Assembly (NCBI GenBank): GCA_035937155.1
Contig: DASYVJ010000004.1
Span: 33,858-97,857, forward strand
DNA: 64,000 nucleotides
Direction of reading: 5' to 3'
Source: Palsa-870 sp035937155
Lineage (GTDB): Bacteria > Chloroflexota > Dormibacteria > Dormibacterales > Dormibacteraceae
The first letter of the stretch is position 1. Every line of letters starts with the position of its first letter. The notes below the pieces were generated by a model. It worked only from the letters and a program-made list of their open reading frames with translations. It was not told the DNA's origin and did not search any database. The position numbers and the translations under genes are program-made. Below, one piece after another: positions 43,173-51,649 of this stretch.

Positions 43173-45128
43173 TCAGCTTCGGGTCGCGCCGATGGCCGCG
43201 AGCGCGCTCGGGTTCTCGAGCGACGAGAGGTCACCGGGATCCGTCCCGATGTAGACGGACTTGACCACCCGGCGCAGGATCTTCGCGTTTCGCGTGCGCG
43301 GCAGGTCGGCGACGAAGTGGACCGCCGACGGCCGTAGAGGCTTGCCAAGCGCATTCGCGACCAGGTCCTGCAGCTCGGTCGCCAGCTGGGCGCTTGCCTG
43401 GCGTTTGGGTCGCAGGATGACGAAGCAGACGAGGGCTTCACCTTTGAGCTCGTCGGGAACTCCGATCGCCGCCGACTCCGCCACCGCAGGATGCCCGACG
43501 AGCACAGACTCGACTTCGGCCGGGCCGAGGCGCTTGCCTGCGACCTTGATCGTGTCGTCGGAGCGCCCCAGGACGTACCACAGGCCGTCCTCCGGATCTT
43601 CATAGGCCCAGTCGCCGTGGACCCATATGTCCTCATAGCGGCTCCAGTACGTTTCGAGGTACCGCTGCTTGTCGCGCCAGAAACCGCGCGTCATGCCGGG
43701 CCAGGGATTGCGAATCGCGAGCTCACCGACCTCGCCGCGGACCGCGTTTCCTTCGGCATCGAGCACCACCGCGGCGATGCCGGGCACAGGTCCTGCGAAG
43801 GAGCATGGCCGCAGGTGGGTGATCACGTTGCCGCACAGGATTCCGCCGGAGATCTCTGTCCCGCCGGTGTAGTTGATCACGGGGATGCGCCCGCCGCCGA
43901 TGTTCTTGAAGAACCACCGGAACGGTTCGGGGTTCCACGGCTCGCCCGTCCCGCCGAGGATGCGGAGGCTGGAAAGGTCGTGGTGTGCCGGGACCTCATC
44001 GCCGTGGGTCATGAGTCCGCGGACGAGGGTGGGGGAAACCCCGAGCACCGTCACTCCGTGGTCGGCGACCATGCGCCACAGGCGATCCGCCGCCGGGTAA
44101 TCCGGCGTGCCCTCGTAGAGGACCATCGTCGCCCCGAGGATGAGCGACCCGAAGATGAGCCAGGGACCCATCATCCAGCCGATGTCGGTGTACCAGAAGA
44201 TCGTGTCTTCGGCCCCGACGTCGAAGCAGTGCGCCATGTCCTGCGCCGTCTTGACGGGGAAACCGCCGTGCACGTGCACGGTGCCTTTGGGCTTTCCGGT
44301 CGTGCCGGACGTGTAGATGATCATCAGTGGGTCTTCGGGGTCTAGCTCGTGGGTGGGCGCGTGGTCCGCTTCATCCTCGACCACAACCTCCCATACGTAG
44401 TCGCGACCGTGCGTCCATGGCACCTCGCGCACCACCCGGCGGTGCATGAGGACCCGCGTTACCGTCGGACACGAGACGAGCGCTTTGTCGGCGGTCTCCT
44501 TCATCGGCACAACCTTGCCGCGCCGGTAGAACCCGTCGGCGCAGATGAGCAGCTTCGCCTCGCCGTCATTGAGCCGGCTTGCGATTGCCTCTGGGCCGTA
44601 GCCGGAAAACAGCGGGATGATGACCGCACCGATCTTTGCCGTCGCGAGGACCGAGATCGCGACCTCGGGACACATCGGCATGAAGATGCCGACGCGGTCG
44701 CCGGGTCGGACGCCGAGGCGGCGCATCACGCCGGCCAGCTTGCAGACCTGTCGGTCGAGCTCGCCGTAGGTCAGCTTGCGGACGTCGCCCGGCTCGCCCT
44801 CCCAGATGATCGCCAGCTTCTTGCTGAAGTCGCTGTCGCGGTGACGGTCGAGGCAGCTCTGGACGATGTTCATCCGGCCACCGATCCACCACTTGGCAAA
44901 CGGCTTGCCTCCCGAGAGGTCGACCACCTTGTCGTAATGGCGGTAGAACGCGATGTCGATGTCCTTGATCGCCGCATCCCAGAACCACTCGATGTCCTCG
45001 TCGGCGCGCTTCAAGAGCTGCGCAAAGGTCTCGATGCCGTGCTGGTCCATGAAGCGCTTGAGCCGGCTCTTGTCGATCACCTCGGGGCTTGGCTCCCACA
45101 TGACATCCCCGATGACCACCGGCTGCAT
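43173..45128 (-). CDS. AMP-forming acyl-CoA synthetase, acetyl/propionyl-CoA synthetase-like
   Basis: A 651-residue ANL-superfamily ligase. The N-terminal cap FDAAIKDIDIAFYRHYDKVVDLSGGKPFAKWWIGGRMN is typical of acetyl-CoA-synthetase-like enzymes. The P-loop is IIYTSGTTGKPKGTVHVHGG, with WYTDIGWMMGPW, NYTGGTEISGGI, the hinge GRSDDTIKVAGKRLGPAE and the A10 lysine region RTRNAKILRR. It activates a short carboxylic acid with ATP and CoA; the W-to-G pocket change that separates longer substrates cannot be judged here. Confidence 0.85.
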   Translation of the reverse strand: MQPVVIGDVMWEPSPEVIDKSRLKRFMDQHGIETFAQLLKRADEDIEWFWDAAIKDIDIAFYRHYDKVVDLSGGKPFAKWWIGGRMNIVQSCLDRHRDSDFSKKLAIIWEGEPGDVRKLTYGELDRQVCKLAGVMRRLGVRPGDRVGIFMPMCPEVAISVLATAKIGAVIIPLFSGYGPEAIASRLNDGEAKLLICADGFYRRGKVVPMKETADKALVSCPTVTRVLMHRRVVREVPWTHGRDYVWEVVVEDEADHAPTHELDPEDPLMIIYTSGTTGKPKGTVHVHGGFPVKTAQDMAHCFDVGAEDTIFWYTDIGWMMGPWLIFGSLILGATMVLYEGTPDYPAADRLWRMVADHGVTVLGVSPTLVRGLMTHGDEVPAHHDLSSLRILGGTGEPWNPEPFRWFFKNIGGGRIPVINYTGGTEISGGILCGNVITHLRPCSFAGPVPGIAAVVLDAEGNAVRGEVGELAIRNPWPGMTRGFWRDKQRYLETYWSRYEDIWVHGDWAYEDPEDGLWYVLGRSDDTIKVAGKRLGPAEVESVLVGHPAVAESAAIGVPDELKGEALVCFVILRPKRQASAQLATELQDLVANALGKPLRPSAVHFVADLPRTRNAKILRRVVKSVYIGTDPGDLSSLENPSALAAIGATRS

Positions 45129-45168
45129 TCCGAATGGATTCTAGTTCCCGCCTCTTACACTCGGGCCG

Positions 45169-45396
45169 ATGAGCGGGCTGCCCGATGACTTCGCGGAGAC
45201 GCTCGCCCGCGTCGTGGAACCAGGTCACCATGAGGCCGTAGCCAACGTCATCGAAGCCGCGACGCTGCTCGACGACGTCGGTTTACGGCGCTTCCTGGAG
45301 CTCTTCGCAACACGGATCCGGGCCTCGTCCGCGCTTGTCACGTACGAAGAACTCCACGGCTTCCTGGGGGTCGCCGCCCGCGCAAGCGCTCGCTAA
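45169..45396 (+). CDS. Small hypothetical helical protein
   Basis: A 75-residue mostly helical protein (ETLARVVEPGHHEAVANVIEAATLLDDVGLRRFLELFA...). No family recognised. TACACT lies exactly 7 nt before ATG 45169, the leaderless pattern seen at other genes, which supports its reality. Its 3' end overlaps the convergent gene by 59 nt. Confidence 0.5.
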   Translation: MSGLPDDFAETLARVVEPGHHEAVANVIEAATLLDDVGLRRFLELFATRIRASSALVTYEELHGFLGVAARASAR

Positions 45397-45973
45397 TCCG
45401 TTCGGCCTCCTCTAACAGCTCCCAGTAGTTGGCCCAGGCGGCGCGTTCTACTGCCACCGCGACCTCTGCTTTGAAATGCTCGCGCGCCGCTCGCACGGCG
45501 TGCTGCTGCGCATAGCACCAGCGATCCCATGCCCGCTCTACCGTGCAGTCGACAAGCTCGAGCCACTCCGCGTCCGCGGCGCCATTCGCTGGAGACGGCA
45601 GGGTGAGCACCTTCCACACCCGGTCATCGCGCACGATCGTCACGACTGGCTGGCCGCTCGGCCTGCCTACATGTCGATTGGGGTGGGGATGGTTCGGGTT
45701 GGCGGCCATCAATCGCTGTTGCACCGCAAAAACAAGGTCATGCGCGGCGTGCAGCGTAGCCGGAGGAACCGGTGGGTTTCGCCTTCCGAGGCGGATCTGC
45801 AGCGCGCGGATCGCTTCACGCAGGTGAGCCGGCGCTTCGGTCCGGTCTTGCAGGCGAAGAGTCTCGACATCGTCGAGCAGGACGTCGGACTCCGCGAGCA
45901 GCAATCTCCGGCGAGTTTCGGTGGCGTCCTCTAATCGGTCGAGGACCGTCGCGGCGGCCATGCGCAGCACCAT
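45338..45973 (-). CDS. Hypothetical protein
   Basis: A 211-residue, Ala/Arg/Glu-rich soluble protein, helical at both ends. A central VVTIVRDDRVWKVLTLPSP strand pair precedes a Trp-rich helical part (ERAWDRWCYAQQHAVRAAREHF). The family is not recognised. It is divergent from the tad operon (about 100 nt between starts). MAAATVLDRL at 45958 is an alternative start. Confidence 0.55.
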   Translation of the reverse strand: MVLRMAAATVLDRLEDATETRRRLLLAESDVLLDDVETLRLQDRTEAPAHLREAIRALQIRLGRRNPPVPPATLHAAHDLVFAVQQRLMAANPNHPHPNRHVGRPSGQPVVTIVRDDRVWKVLTLPSPANGAADAEWLELVDCTVERAWDRWCYAQQHAVRAAREHFKAEVAVAVERAAWANYWELLEEAERISERLRGRRPPGSRGVLRT

Positions 45974-46072
45974 AAACGGTCCGGCCAGTTTGTCAAGTAT
46001 AGGTTTACAGCTTGCTTTCTCTTAACAGGCGGGGTTGTGGTCGTGCCAGGCGAGTCATAACGTCGAAACGCG

Positions 46073-46690
46073 ATGAAAAGGTGGGCGACTGCACTGCTGG
46101 CGCTGGCGGTTGGTGGCGGTGTGAGCGCCGCACTGCTGATGCTTGCAAACCCAGATCGCGATGCGGTGGAGGTGTACGCGGCGGCGCGCGACATCCGCGT
46201 CGGATCCAACTTCGCACCGGACTCGATGGTGCTTGTCCGAGTGAACGCCTCGGGGCTTCCACCGCTACTTTTCAGGCGAGGTGACGGCTCCAGGCTTGCG
46301 GCTCTACTTGCGACGCATGACCTGGCCGCAGGTCAGTTGATCCAGCGCACCGACGCCCGCAGTCGGGACTCAATTGGGGACCGCAGGCTCGTTTTCATAC
46401 CAGTCAAGGACGCACTGCCCGTTGCGCCCGGCTCGAAGGTTGACCTGCTGGTCGTCGATGGCTCGCTCGATCACGTGTCCGTATCACCGTTTGCGCTCGG
46501 TGTCGAAGTCAGAGCGTCCGCACCGGGCGGACTGGTGCTGGTGGTGTCGTCCAGGCAGGCGCCGGCATTTGTCTACGCCTCAACCGTCCTGCGGCTGACG
46601 GCCGTGATCGCCGAGCCCGGAACTGCGAACGGTGCAGAGGGTGCGGTCTCGACTCCCGAACAAGCGGTGGCAGTGGCTGGCGAGCCGTGA
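46073..46690 (+). CDS. cpaB: CpaB/RcpC-like SAF-domain pilus assembly protein
   Basis: A 205-residue protein. One N-terminal TM helix (ALLALAVGGGVSAALLML) is followed by a SAF domain beginning VEVYAAARDIRVGSNFAPDSMVLVRV and the RcpC-like part FIPVKDALPVAPGSKVDLLVVDG. CpaB/RcpC proteins bind the cell wall side of the Tad machinery. It is the first gene of the operon, and its TGA overlaps the tadA GTG by 4 nt. Confidence 0.8.
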   Translation: MKRWATALLALAVGGGVSAALLMLANPDRDAVEVYAAARDIRVGSNFAPDSMVLVRVNASGLPPLLFRRGDGSRLAALLATHDLAAGQLIQRTDARSRDSIGDRRLVFIPVKDALPVAPGSKVDLLVVDGSLDHVSVSPFALGVEVRASAPGGLVLVVSSRQAPAFVYASTVLRLTAVIAEPGTANGAEGAVSTPEQAVAVAGEP

Positions 46691-48003
46691 GCGGAACAGC
46701 GTCCGCCGGCGTCGAAGAAGCAATTCGCGTTCGCGTCGAGGCCGAGCTGGCGGCGGAGCTCGCGCGGCGCGATCGGACGCGTCTCGGTGTCGAGGACCAG
46801 GCGTGGATCTACCAGCTCGTCGGGCGCCTGGTGGCCGAGGAGCCGCTGCTTGACGACGTCCAGGCCGAGGAAGTTTGGCGTCGCCTTTTCGCGTCAGTGA
46901 CGCCGCTTGGCCCGCTGGCTGAGCACCTCGCCGACCCAGACGTCGAGGAGGTTCGCATCAACGGCACCGAGGCCTGCTTCGTGTTCAGGTCGGGTCGGCG
47001 CCAGACGGTTCCGCCTCCGTTCGATAACGAGGACGCGTTGGTCGAGCTGGTGCACTGGTACACGGACGGCACGCCCAGCGCTCGCCTCGACCGCGCGAGT
47101 CCAACGGTGACCATGACGCTCCCAGAAGGCAGCCGGCTCCATGCCGCGCTGTCGCCGCCGGCCCGGCCGATGAGCGTGACGATCCGCAAGCACCCAACCG
47201 CCCGGTTTGCCGACCTGCCGGCGCTTGCCGAATCCGGCTTTCTCCCTCACGCGGTGATCGGTCTGCTCGAGGCCGCGGTCGCCGCTCGACTGAACATGCT
47301 GGTCTCGGGCGGGGCGGGCGCTGGGAAAACGACCTTCATGCGCATCCTGTCGCGCCTCATCGCGTCCGATGAGCGAGTGGTCACGATCGAGGACCAGGCT
47401 GAGCTGCACCTGTGGCGCGAGTTGCCCGACTGCATCGCGCTGGAAGGCCGGCCCTCCAACACGGAGGGCCGTGGCGCCATCACCATCCAGATGCTGGTCC
47501 ACGAGGCGCTTCGCATGTCCCCGGACCGAATCATCATCGGCGAGGTCCGCGGTGGTGAGGCGCTGGACCTGCTCGACGCGATGAACACCGGGCACCCCGG
47601 ATCCGTCTGCACGCTGCACGCAGACAGCCCACGTGAAACCCTGCCCCGCCTGGTCCGCCTTGCCTTGCGCAACCCACAGGCCCCGCGTGCCGAGGTGGTG
47701 CTTGGCGAGGTCGTGCACACGGTCGATCTCGTCCTCCACGCAGCGATCGTCCGGCGCGCCGCGGTAGGCGCCGGGTCCAGACCGGCCACATCGCCAGCCA
47801 TATCAAGAGACAGGAAGCTCGTTTCGTTGGGCTGCGTCGCCGGTCTCGACGACGGGCGTCCGATGCTGCAGGAACTTGTCGCGCTGCGCCCGGACGGGCG
47901 CTGGCATCGCGTCGGCTCGCCCGCGGCAATGCCCGAGCGCGTGTGGTCGAAGCTCGCTCAGGTCTGCGATCCGGCGCGACTGCTGGACGGCTTCGATGAT
48001 TGA
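46687..48003 (+). CDS. tadA: TadA/CpaF secretion ATPase
   Basis: A 438-residue hexameric ATPase of the type II/IV secretion superfamily. The N-terminal domain holds LADPDVEEVRINGTEACFV. Walker A is SGGAGAGKTT (around residue 210), Asp box VVTIEDQAELHL, Walker B PDRIIIGEVRGGEALDLL and the His box GHPGSVCTLHADSP. It powers assembly and possibly retraction of Flp/Tad pili at the inner membrane. GTG start overlapping cpaB; the 3' end overlaps tadB by 8 nt. Confidence 0.92.
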   Translation: MSGTASAGVEEAIRVRVEAELAAELARRDRTRLGVEDQAWIYQLVGRLVAEEPLLDDVQAEEVWRRLFASVTPLGPLAEHLADPDVEEVRINGTEACFVFRSGRRQTVPPPFDNEDALVELVHWYTDGTPSARLDRASPTVTMTLPEGSRLHAALSPPARPMSVTIRKHPTARFADLPALAESGFLPHAVIGLLEAAVAARLNMLVSGGAGAGKTTFMRILSRLIASDERVVTIEDQAELHLWRELPDCIALEGRPSNTEGRGAITIQMLVHEALRMSPDRIIIGEVRGGEALDLLDAMNTGHPGSVCTLHADSPRETLPRLVRLALRNPQAPRAEVVLGEVVHTVDLVLHAAIVRRAAVGAGSRPATSPAISRDRKLVSLGCVAGLDDGRPMLQELVALRPDGRWHRVGSPAAMPERVWSKLAQVCDPARLLDGFDD

Positions 48004-48880
48004 GTGGGCGGCAGCCCTCAGCGCTGGACTCGGCGTCGCATTGGCACTCCTTGTGATGTCGTCGCCTGAGCCTGAGGTACCCCTGATTGCGTGGCTGAAA
48101 CACGTGACGCGCAAGTGGTGGGCAGCAGAGCGCGCTCTTGCTTTCGCGGCGGGTTGGAAGTGGCTCGACGGCCGGACCCTGGTCGCGCTCGAATGTTGCG
48201 CTGCACTTGCCGGGGCGTTGTGCGCGACGGCGATGACGGGTCTTTCGGTCCTGTCCGTTCCCGCCGCGGCGGGTGGAGCATCGATCATTCGCGCGGCGGT
48301 GTCGGCCAGGCGTCGATCGCTTCAGGCCACGCGCCAGGATGCGGTGCTCGAAGCGACAAGGATGCTCAGGCAGCTCCTCGAAACCGGAGCCACGAGCGTG
48401 AATCAGGCAATCGCGGTTCTAGCCGAGCGCGGGCCCGTCCCGCTGCGGTCCGAGTTTCGCCGCATCGCATCGAAATCAATCGGCCGGAGGCAGGCCTGGA
48501 AAGAGGCGCGGGAGCGCGTTGGCGAACCGCTGTTCGACATGCTCGCTGCGGCAGTGCTGATCCAGCGGCCGGGCGGCGGTGAGCTGGTCCCGCTCTTCGC
48601 GGACCTCGAGTCATCGGTTACGGCCGCGCAAGAGGTCGAGCGCGAGGCGCGCGCGCTGCAGGCGCAGGCTCGTTCGGCTTCGAGCATCATCGTCGCGCTG
48701 CCGATAGCCTTCCTGCTCATTCTGTCGGCGCTCCACTCGCCGTACCTCGACGTATTTCACGAAACCACTGGAGAGGTGTTTCTGCTCGCCATGCTCGGTG
48801 TCATGGCCGCAGGCTACCTCTGGATGCGCCGGCTGCTGGACCTGCCTGGTCTGGAGCGTGTAAGGCTGACCGATGCCTGA
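47996..48880 (+). CDS. tadB: TadB inner-membrane pilus assembly protein
   Basis: A 294-residue T2SF (GspF-like) protein. TM helices near 10-25, 70-95, 230-250 and 260-280 surround a cytoplasmic helical domain (MLRQLLETGATSVNQAIAVLAERGPVPLRSEFRRI and ERVGEPLFDMLAAAVLIQRPGGGELVPLFADL). TadB pairs with TadC as the platform for the TadA motor. ATG 47996 overlaps the tadA stop. Confidence 0.85.
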   Translation: MIEWAAALSAGLGVALALLVMSSPEPEVPLIAWLKHVTRKWWAAERALAFAAGWKWLDGRTLVALECCAALAGALCATAMTGLSVLSVPAAAGGASIIRAAVSARRRSLQATRQDAVLEATRMLRQLLETGATSVNQAIAVLAERGPVPLRSEFRRIASKSIGRRQAWKEARERVGEPLFDMLAAAVLIQRPGGGELVPLFADLESSVTAAQEVEREARALQAQARSASSIIVALPIAFLLILSALHSPYLDVFHETTGEVFLLAMLGVMAAGYLWMRRLLDLPGLERVRLTDA

Positions 48881-49673
48881 GCCATTGGTCGCGATCGCAG
48901 CGATTGGAGCGGGCAGCCTGGGCGCAGCGTCGGTCCTCGCGGTCGGTCATGAGTGGCTGGGCGTGGACCTCACCTCGGTCGCACGACGACAGGGCCGCGC
49001 CGACGTTCCGTCGCACTTTGCAGCAATCCGGCGCCGGCTGTCGCGTCGACTCGGGCAAGCCGGTTGGCACGAAAGGCGGATCGCCATCAGCGCGAGCACC
49101 CTCGCTATCAGTGGTGTGATCCTCGCCGCGACCATCTCGATCGCCATTGCGATCCTGGCCCTGCTCGTTGGATGCACGGCGTTCCTCGTGACTCTGAACA
49201 GCGCGGTCGTCCGCCGGCGCCGGCGGCTCGCGGGCGAGCTGGTTCCGCTCCTGGAGCTTTTCACGCTTGAGCTGAGCGGTGGGGGCAGTGCGCTCGCGGC
49301 CCTTGGCTCAGTGTGCGTTCAAGTCGAAAGCGAACTGGCGATCGAGCTCCGCCGCATGCTCATCGCTTCACAGGTCGCTGGGTCTGCGTCGTTCGAGACG
49401 CGCCTGCTCGAATACGCCGGCGAACACGAGTTGGCTGCTCTTGGCAGCCTGGCGATCATCCTCGCCGCGAGCCGCGACTATGGGACCGCCGCAAGCCAGG
49501 GAGTTCGTGCCCTCGCAACCGACTTGCGGCGAGCGCAGCGTCGCGAGCTGATCGCCCAGAGCAGACGCGCGCTCAACAACGTGCTGCTGCCGGCGGCGGT
49601 CGCGGTGCTCCTGCCGTTTCTCGGAGTCCTCATGTTCCCTGCCGTTTCCGTCCTGCAGAGAACCCTGCATTGA
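48873..49673 (+). CDS. tadC: TadC inner-membrane pilus assembly protein
   Basis: A 266-residue second T2SF platform protein with TM segments at 5-25, 88-115 and 235-260. The T2SF core is RRRRRLAGELVPLLELFTLELSGGGSALAALGSVC and EHELAALGSLAIILAASRDYGTAASQGVRALATDLRRAQRRE. It overlaps tadB by 8 nt and the next gene by 4 nt. Confidence 0.85.
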   Translation: MPEPLVAIAAIGAGSLGAASVLAVGHEWLGVDLTSVARRQGRADVPSHFAAIRRRLSRRLGQAGWHERRIAISASTLAISGVILAATISIAIAILALLVGCTAFLVTLNSAVVRRRRRLAGELVPLLELFTLELSGGGSALAALGSVCVQVESELAIELRRMLIASQVAGSASFETRLLEYAGEHELAALGSLAIILAASRDYGTAASQGVRALATDLRRAQRRELIAQSRRALNNVLLPAAVAVLLPFLGVLMFPAVSVLQRTLH

Positions 49674-50083
49674 GTCAGATGCGCGGTGCAGCGATGGTCG
49701 AGTTCGCTCTGGCATGGCCGGTGGCCCTCCTGCTGGTCCTCAGCAGCGTCGAGCTAGCGGTCTGGGTTGCCGAGTCTTTCGCGGCGCGATCCGCCGCGCT
49801 TGCGGGTGCTCGTGCGGCCTCGGTCGCCGGCGCGAGTCCCCAGGTCGCCACCGGGGTCACGATCCGCGTTCTCGCGCCCAGCCTTGTCGGCGTGCGTGCG
49901 GTCGCGTGGTGTCCCGGCCAGGGCGGTGCGCCACCACCACTGTGGGTGTGTGCGCGGGACCTCGGGTCGGCCGTGCAGGTGGATGTGGGTGGCTCGGTGC
50001 CCGCCCTCGTCCCGCTCGCATGGGGTGGAGGTTTGCCGCTGCATGCCCACGTCGCGCTTCAAAAAGAGACCTTCGCCAGGTGA
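49670..50083 (+). CDS. TadE-like pseudopilin/minor pilin
   Basis: A 137-residue protein with the TadE signature RGAAMVEFALAWPVALLLVLSSVELAVWV: a short basic leader, the E in position 5 of the hydrophobic helix, and a single TM. A C-terminal extracytoplasmic domain with two Cys follows. Start is TTG 49670 (TTGA overlap with tadC) or ATG 49679. Confidence 0.78.
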   Translation: MSQMRGAAMVEFALAWPVALLLVLSSVELAVWVAESFAARSAALAGARAASVAGASPQVATGVTIRVLAPSLVGVRAVAWCPGQGGAPPPLWVCARDLGSAVQVDVGGSVPALVPLAWGGGLPLHAHVALQKETFAR

Positions 50084-50481
50084 GTCGAGGCCAGTCCCTC
50101 GTCGAGCTGGCGGTGTGCGCTCCGGTGATCCTGCTCCTGACTCTGGGCGCCGTTGCCACCGTGCAGATAGTCGACGCTCGGTCGGGTTTGCAAGCCGCGA
50201 CACAGGCCGCGGCTGCGGAGGCGGCTCGGGCTCCGGATCCCGCGAGTGCTCAGGCCGCGGCACAAGCTCGCTTCTCGTCGATGATCGCGGGCTATCCGCT
50301 AAGTGCCATGACTTTGCACATCTCGGTCGGGCATTTCAGCCGCGCTGATCAGGTCGTGGCGGTTTCGTCAGGCACGGTCGACGTTTCATGGGCAGCTCTG
50401 GTCTTTCCAAAACGGTTCGTGCTCGGAGCCCGGGCGATCGTCCCCCTCGAGACATGGCGCAGTCGCGGGGGGTCATCGTGA
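50080..50481 (+). CDS. TadE/TadF-like pseudopilin, second copy
   Basis: A 133-residue protein starting SRGQSLVELAVCAPVILLLTLGAVATVQ, again a TadE-type leader with E in the helix, then an Ala-rich coiled region (LQAATQAAAAEAARAPDPASAQ) and a beta-rich C-terminus. GTG 50080 overlaps the previous stop as GTGA. It likely forms a heterodimer with the preceding minor pilin. Confidence 0.75.
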   Translation: MSRGQSLVELAVCAPVILLLTLGAVATVQIVDARSGLQAATQAAAAEAARAPDPASAQAAAQARFSSMIAGYPLSAMTLHISVGHFSRADQVVAVSSGTVDVSWAALVFPKRFVLGARAIVPLETWRSRGGSS

Positions 50482-50897
50482 ACCGCATTGCGCAATGGGG
50501 ACAGGTCCTAGCATTCTTCGCCCTGGCCCTGCCGGTCGTGCTGGTGCCGGTCGCCGCCTTTGCAGTCGATGCCACCGTCGTCGCGAGCCGGTCGGCGGCT
50601 CTGCAGGCGGCGACGGCTCAGGCAACGGAGACGGCCGCACAGCAGCTGAATGTCGGGGTCATCCGGTCCAACGGGACGCTGGTGCTCGATGTCTCGGCGG
50701 TGACGGCAGTCGTTGCGGCCACTGTCAGAGAGGAGGAACCCGGCGCGCTGGTCGACTCATCGATGGTCAACGGCGTCGATGTGATCGTGGTGACCAGCGA
50801 GCCGGTAACGCTGCCGTTCAGTGTGTTCACTCGAACCATCACGCTTCACGCGCGAGCGACGGCACGCCTGGTCGTGGGCTACGAATCTCCCAGCTGA
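50478..50897 (+). CDS. TadG-like Tad-operon membrane protein
   Basis: A 139-residue protein with one N-terminal TM (WGQVLAFFALALPVVLVPVAAFAVDAT), then an ASRSAALQAATAQATETAAQQL helix similar to the N-terminal part of TadG/Flp-associated proteins, and a beta-rich C-terminal half. The usual von Willebrand domain of TadG is absent, so this is a short form. GTG 50478 overlaps the upstream stop as GTGA. Confidence 0.65.
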   Translation: MNRIAQWGQVLAFFALALPVVLVPVAAFAVDATVVASRSAALQAATAQATETAAQQLNVGVIRSNGTLVLDVSAVTAVVAATVREEEPGALVDSSMVNGVDVIVVTSEPVTLPFSVFTRTITLHARATARLVVGYESPS

Positions 50898-50936
50898 AGG
50901 GCTCGCCGACTTCCGCTCCAGCGCCGCCGTCGGCGC

Positions 50937-50952
50937 GTAGCAGAACTGCTAC
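50937..50952. promoter_or_regulatory. Palindromic operator/promoter of the toxin-antitoxin pair
   Basis: GTAGCAG-AA-CTGCTAC is a perfect 7-bp dyad. It overlaps TACAAT (50950-50955), a -10 box located 7 nt before GTG 50963. This arrangement fits autoregulation by the antitoxin-toxin complex on a leaderless promoter. Confidence 0.65.
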
Positions 50953-50962
50953 AATGCTTCTC

Positions 50963-51217
50963 GTGGCAGACATTCCGGCTCGCGACCTTCGCAACGATGT
51001 GAGCGCTGTCTTGCGCCGCGTGGAGGCGGGTCAGAGGCTCCGAGTAACTGTGAGCGGCCGGCCCGTAGCTGAGTTGTCGCCGTTGCCGACGCGGCCGCAG
51101 ACGATTTCCTGGGAGGCATTCCTCGCTGGAAGCGATGACTGGCTAGCTGACCCTGCCTTGGCCAAGGACCTGGCCGAGCTCCTCCCGGACACCACTGACG
51201 ATGTTCCGGTCCCCTGA
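50963..51217 (+). CDS. Phd/YefM-VapB type antitoxin
   Basis: An 84-residue antitoxin. The N-terminal DNA-binding part MADIPARDLRNDVSAVLRRVEAGQRLRVTVSGRPVAEL is a classic Phd/VapB signature. The C-terminal acidic segment (WLADPALAKDLAELLPDTTDD) would wrap the toxin. GTG 50963 is preferred because it sits 7 nt after TACAAT, which itself overlaps the alternative ATG 50954. The stop overlaps the toxin ATG by one base. Confidence 0.85.
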   Translation: MADIPARDLRNDVSAVLRRVEAGQRLRVTVSGRPVAELSPLPTRPQTISWEAFLAGSDDWLADPALAKDLAELLPDTTDDVPVP

Positions 51218-51618
51218 TGGTCCGGCGCGGTCGCGTGGAAGCGGCAATCGCGGACACTTCCTTATTCATCGCACTCGAGCAAGATCGACCTGTAGTCGGG
51301 GCGCCGCCTCAACAAATAGCGGTATCGGTGATCACCATCGGCGAGTTACGCCTGGGTGTGCTGGCCGCGGTCGATGGCCAGACACGCGCGCGACGCCTCG
51401 AAACCCTTTCGAGGGCTGAGGCGCTGGAGCCGCTACCGATCGACTTGCGGGTGGCGCACGCGTGGGCAGCATTGCGACTTGCACTTCGGGACCTCAGTCG
51501 CGGGATGCCGCTGAACGATTCCTGGATCGCGGCTACGGCGATAGCTCACCATCTCGCTGTGGCGGCGCAAGACCACGACTACGACGGTGTCCCGGGCCTC
51601 GAGGTAATACGGGTTTGA
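51217..51618 (+). CDS. vapC: VapC-family PIN-domain toxin
   Basis: A 133-residue PIN ribonuclease with all four acidic positions: IADTSLF, ITIGELRLGV, PLNDSWIAATAI and QDHDYDGVPGLEVI. VapC toxins cleave tRNA or rRNA. It is translationally coupled to the antitoxin (TGATG). The pair sits directly after the tad operon and may be an addiction module. Confidence 0.88.
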   Translation: MVRRGRVEAAIADTSLFIALEQDRPVVGAPPQQIAVSVITIGELRLGVLAAVDGQTRARRLETLSRAEALEPLPIDLRVAHAWAALRLALRDLSRGMPLNDSWIAATAIAHHLAVAAQDHDYDGVPGLEVIRV

Positions 51619-51649
51619 GCACGGCTGACATAGCGCGCGAAGGTCTCGC

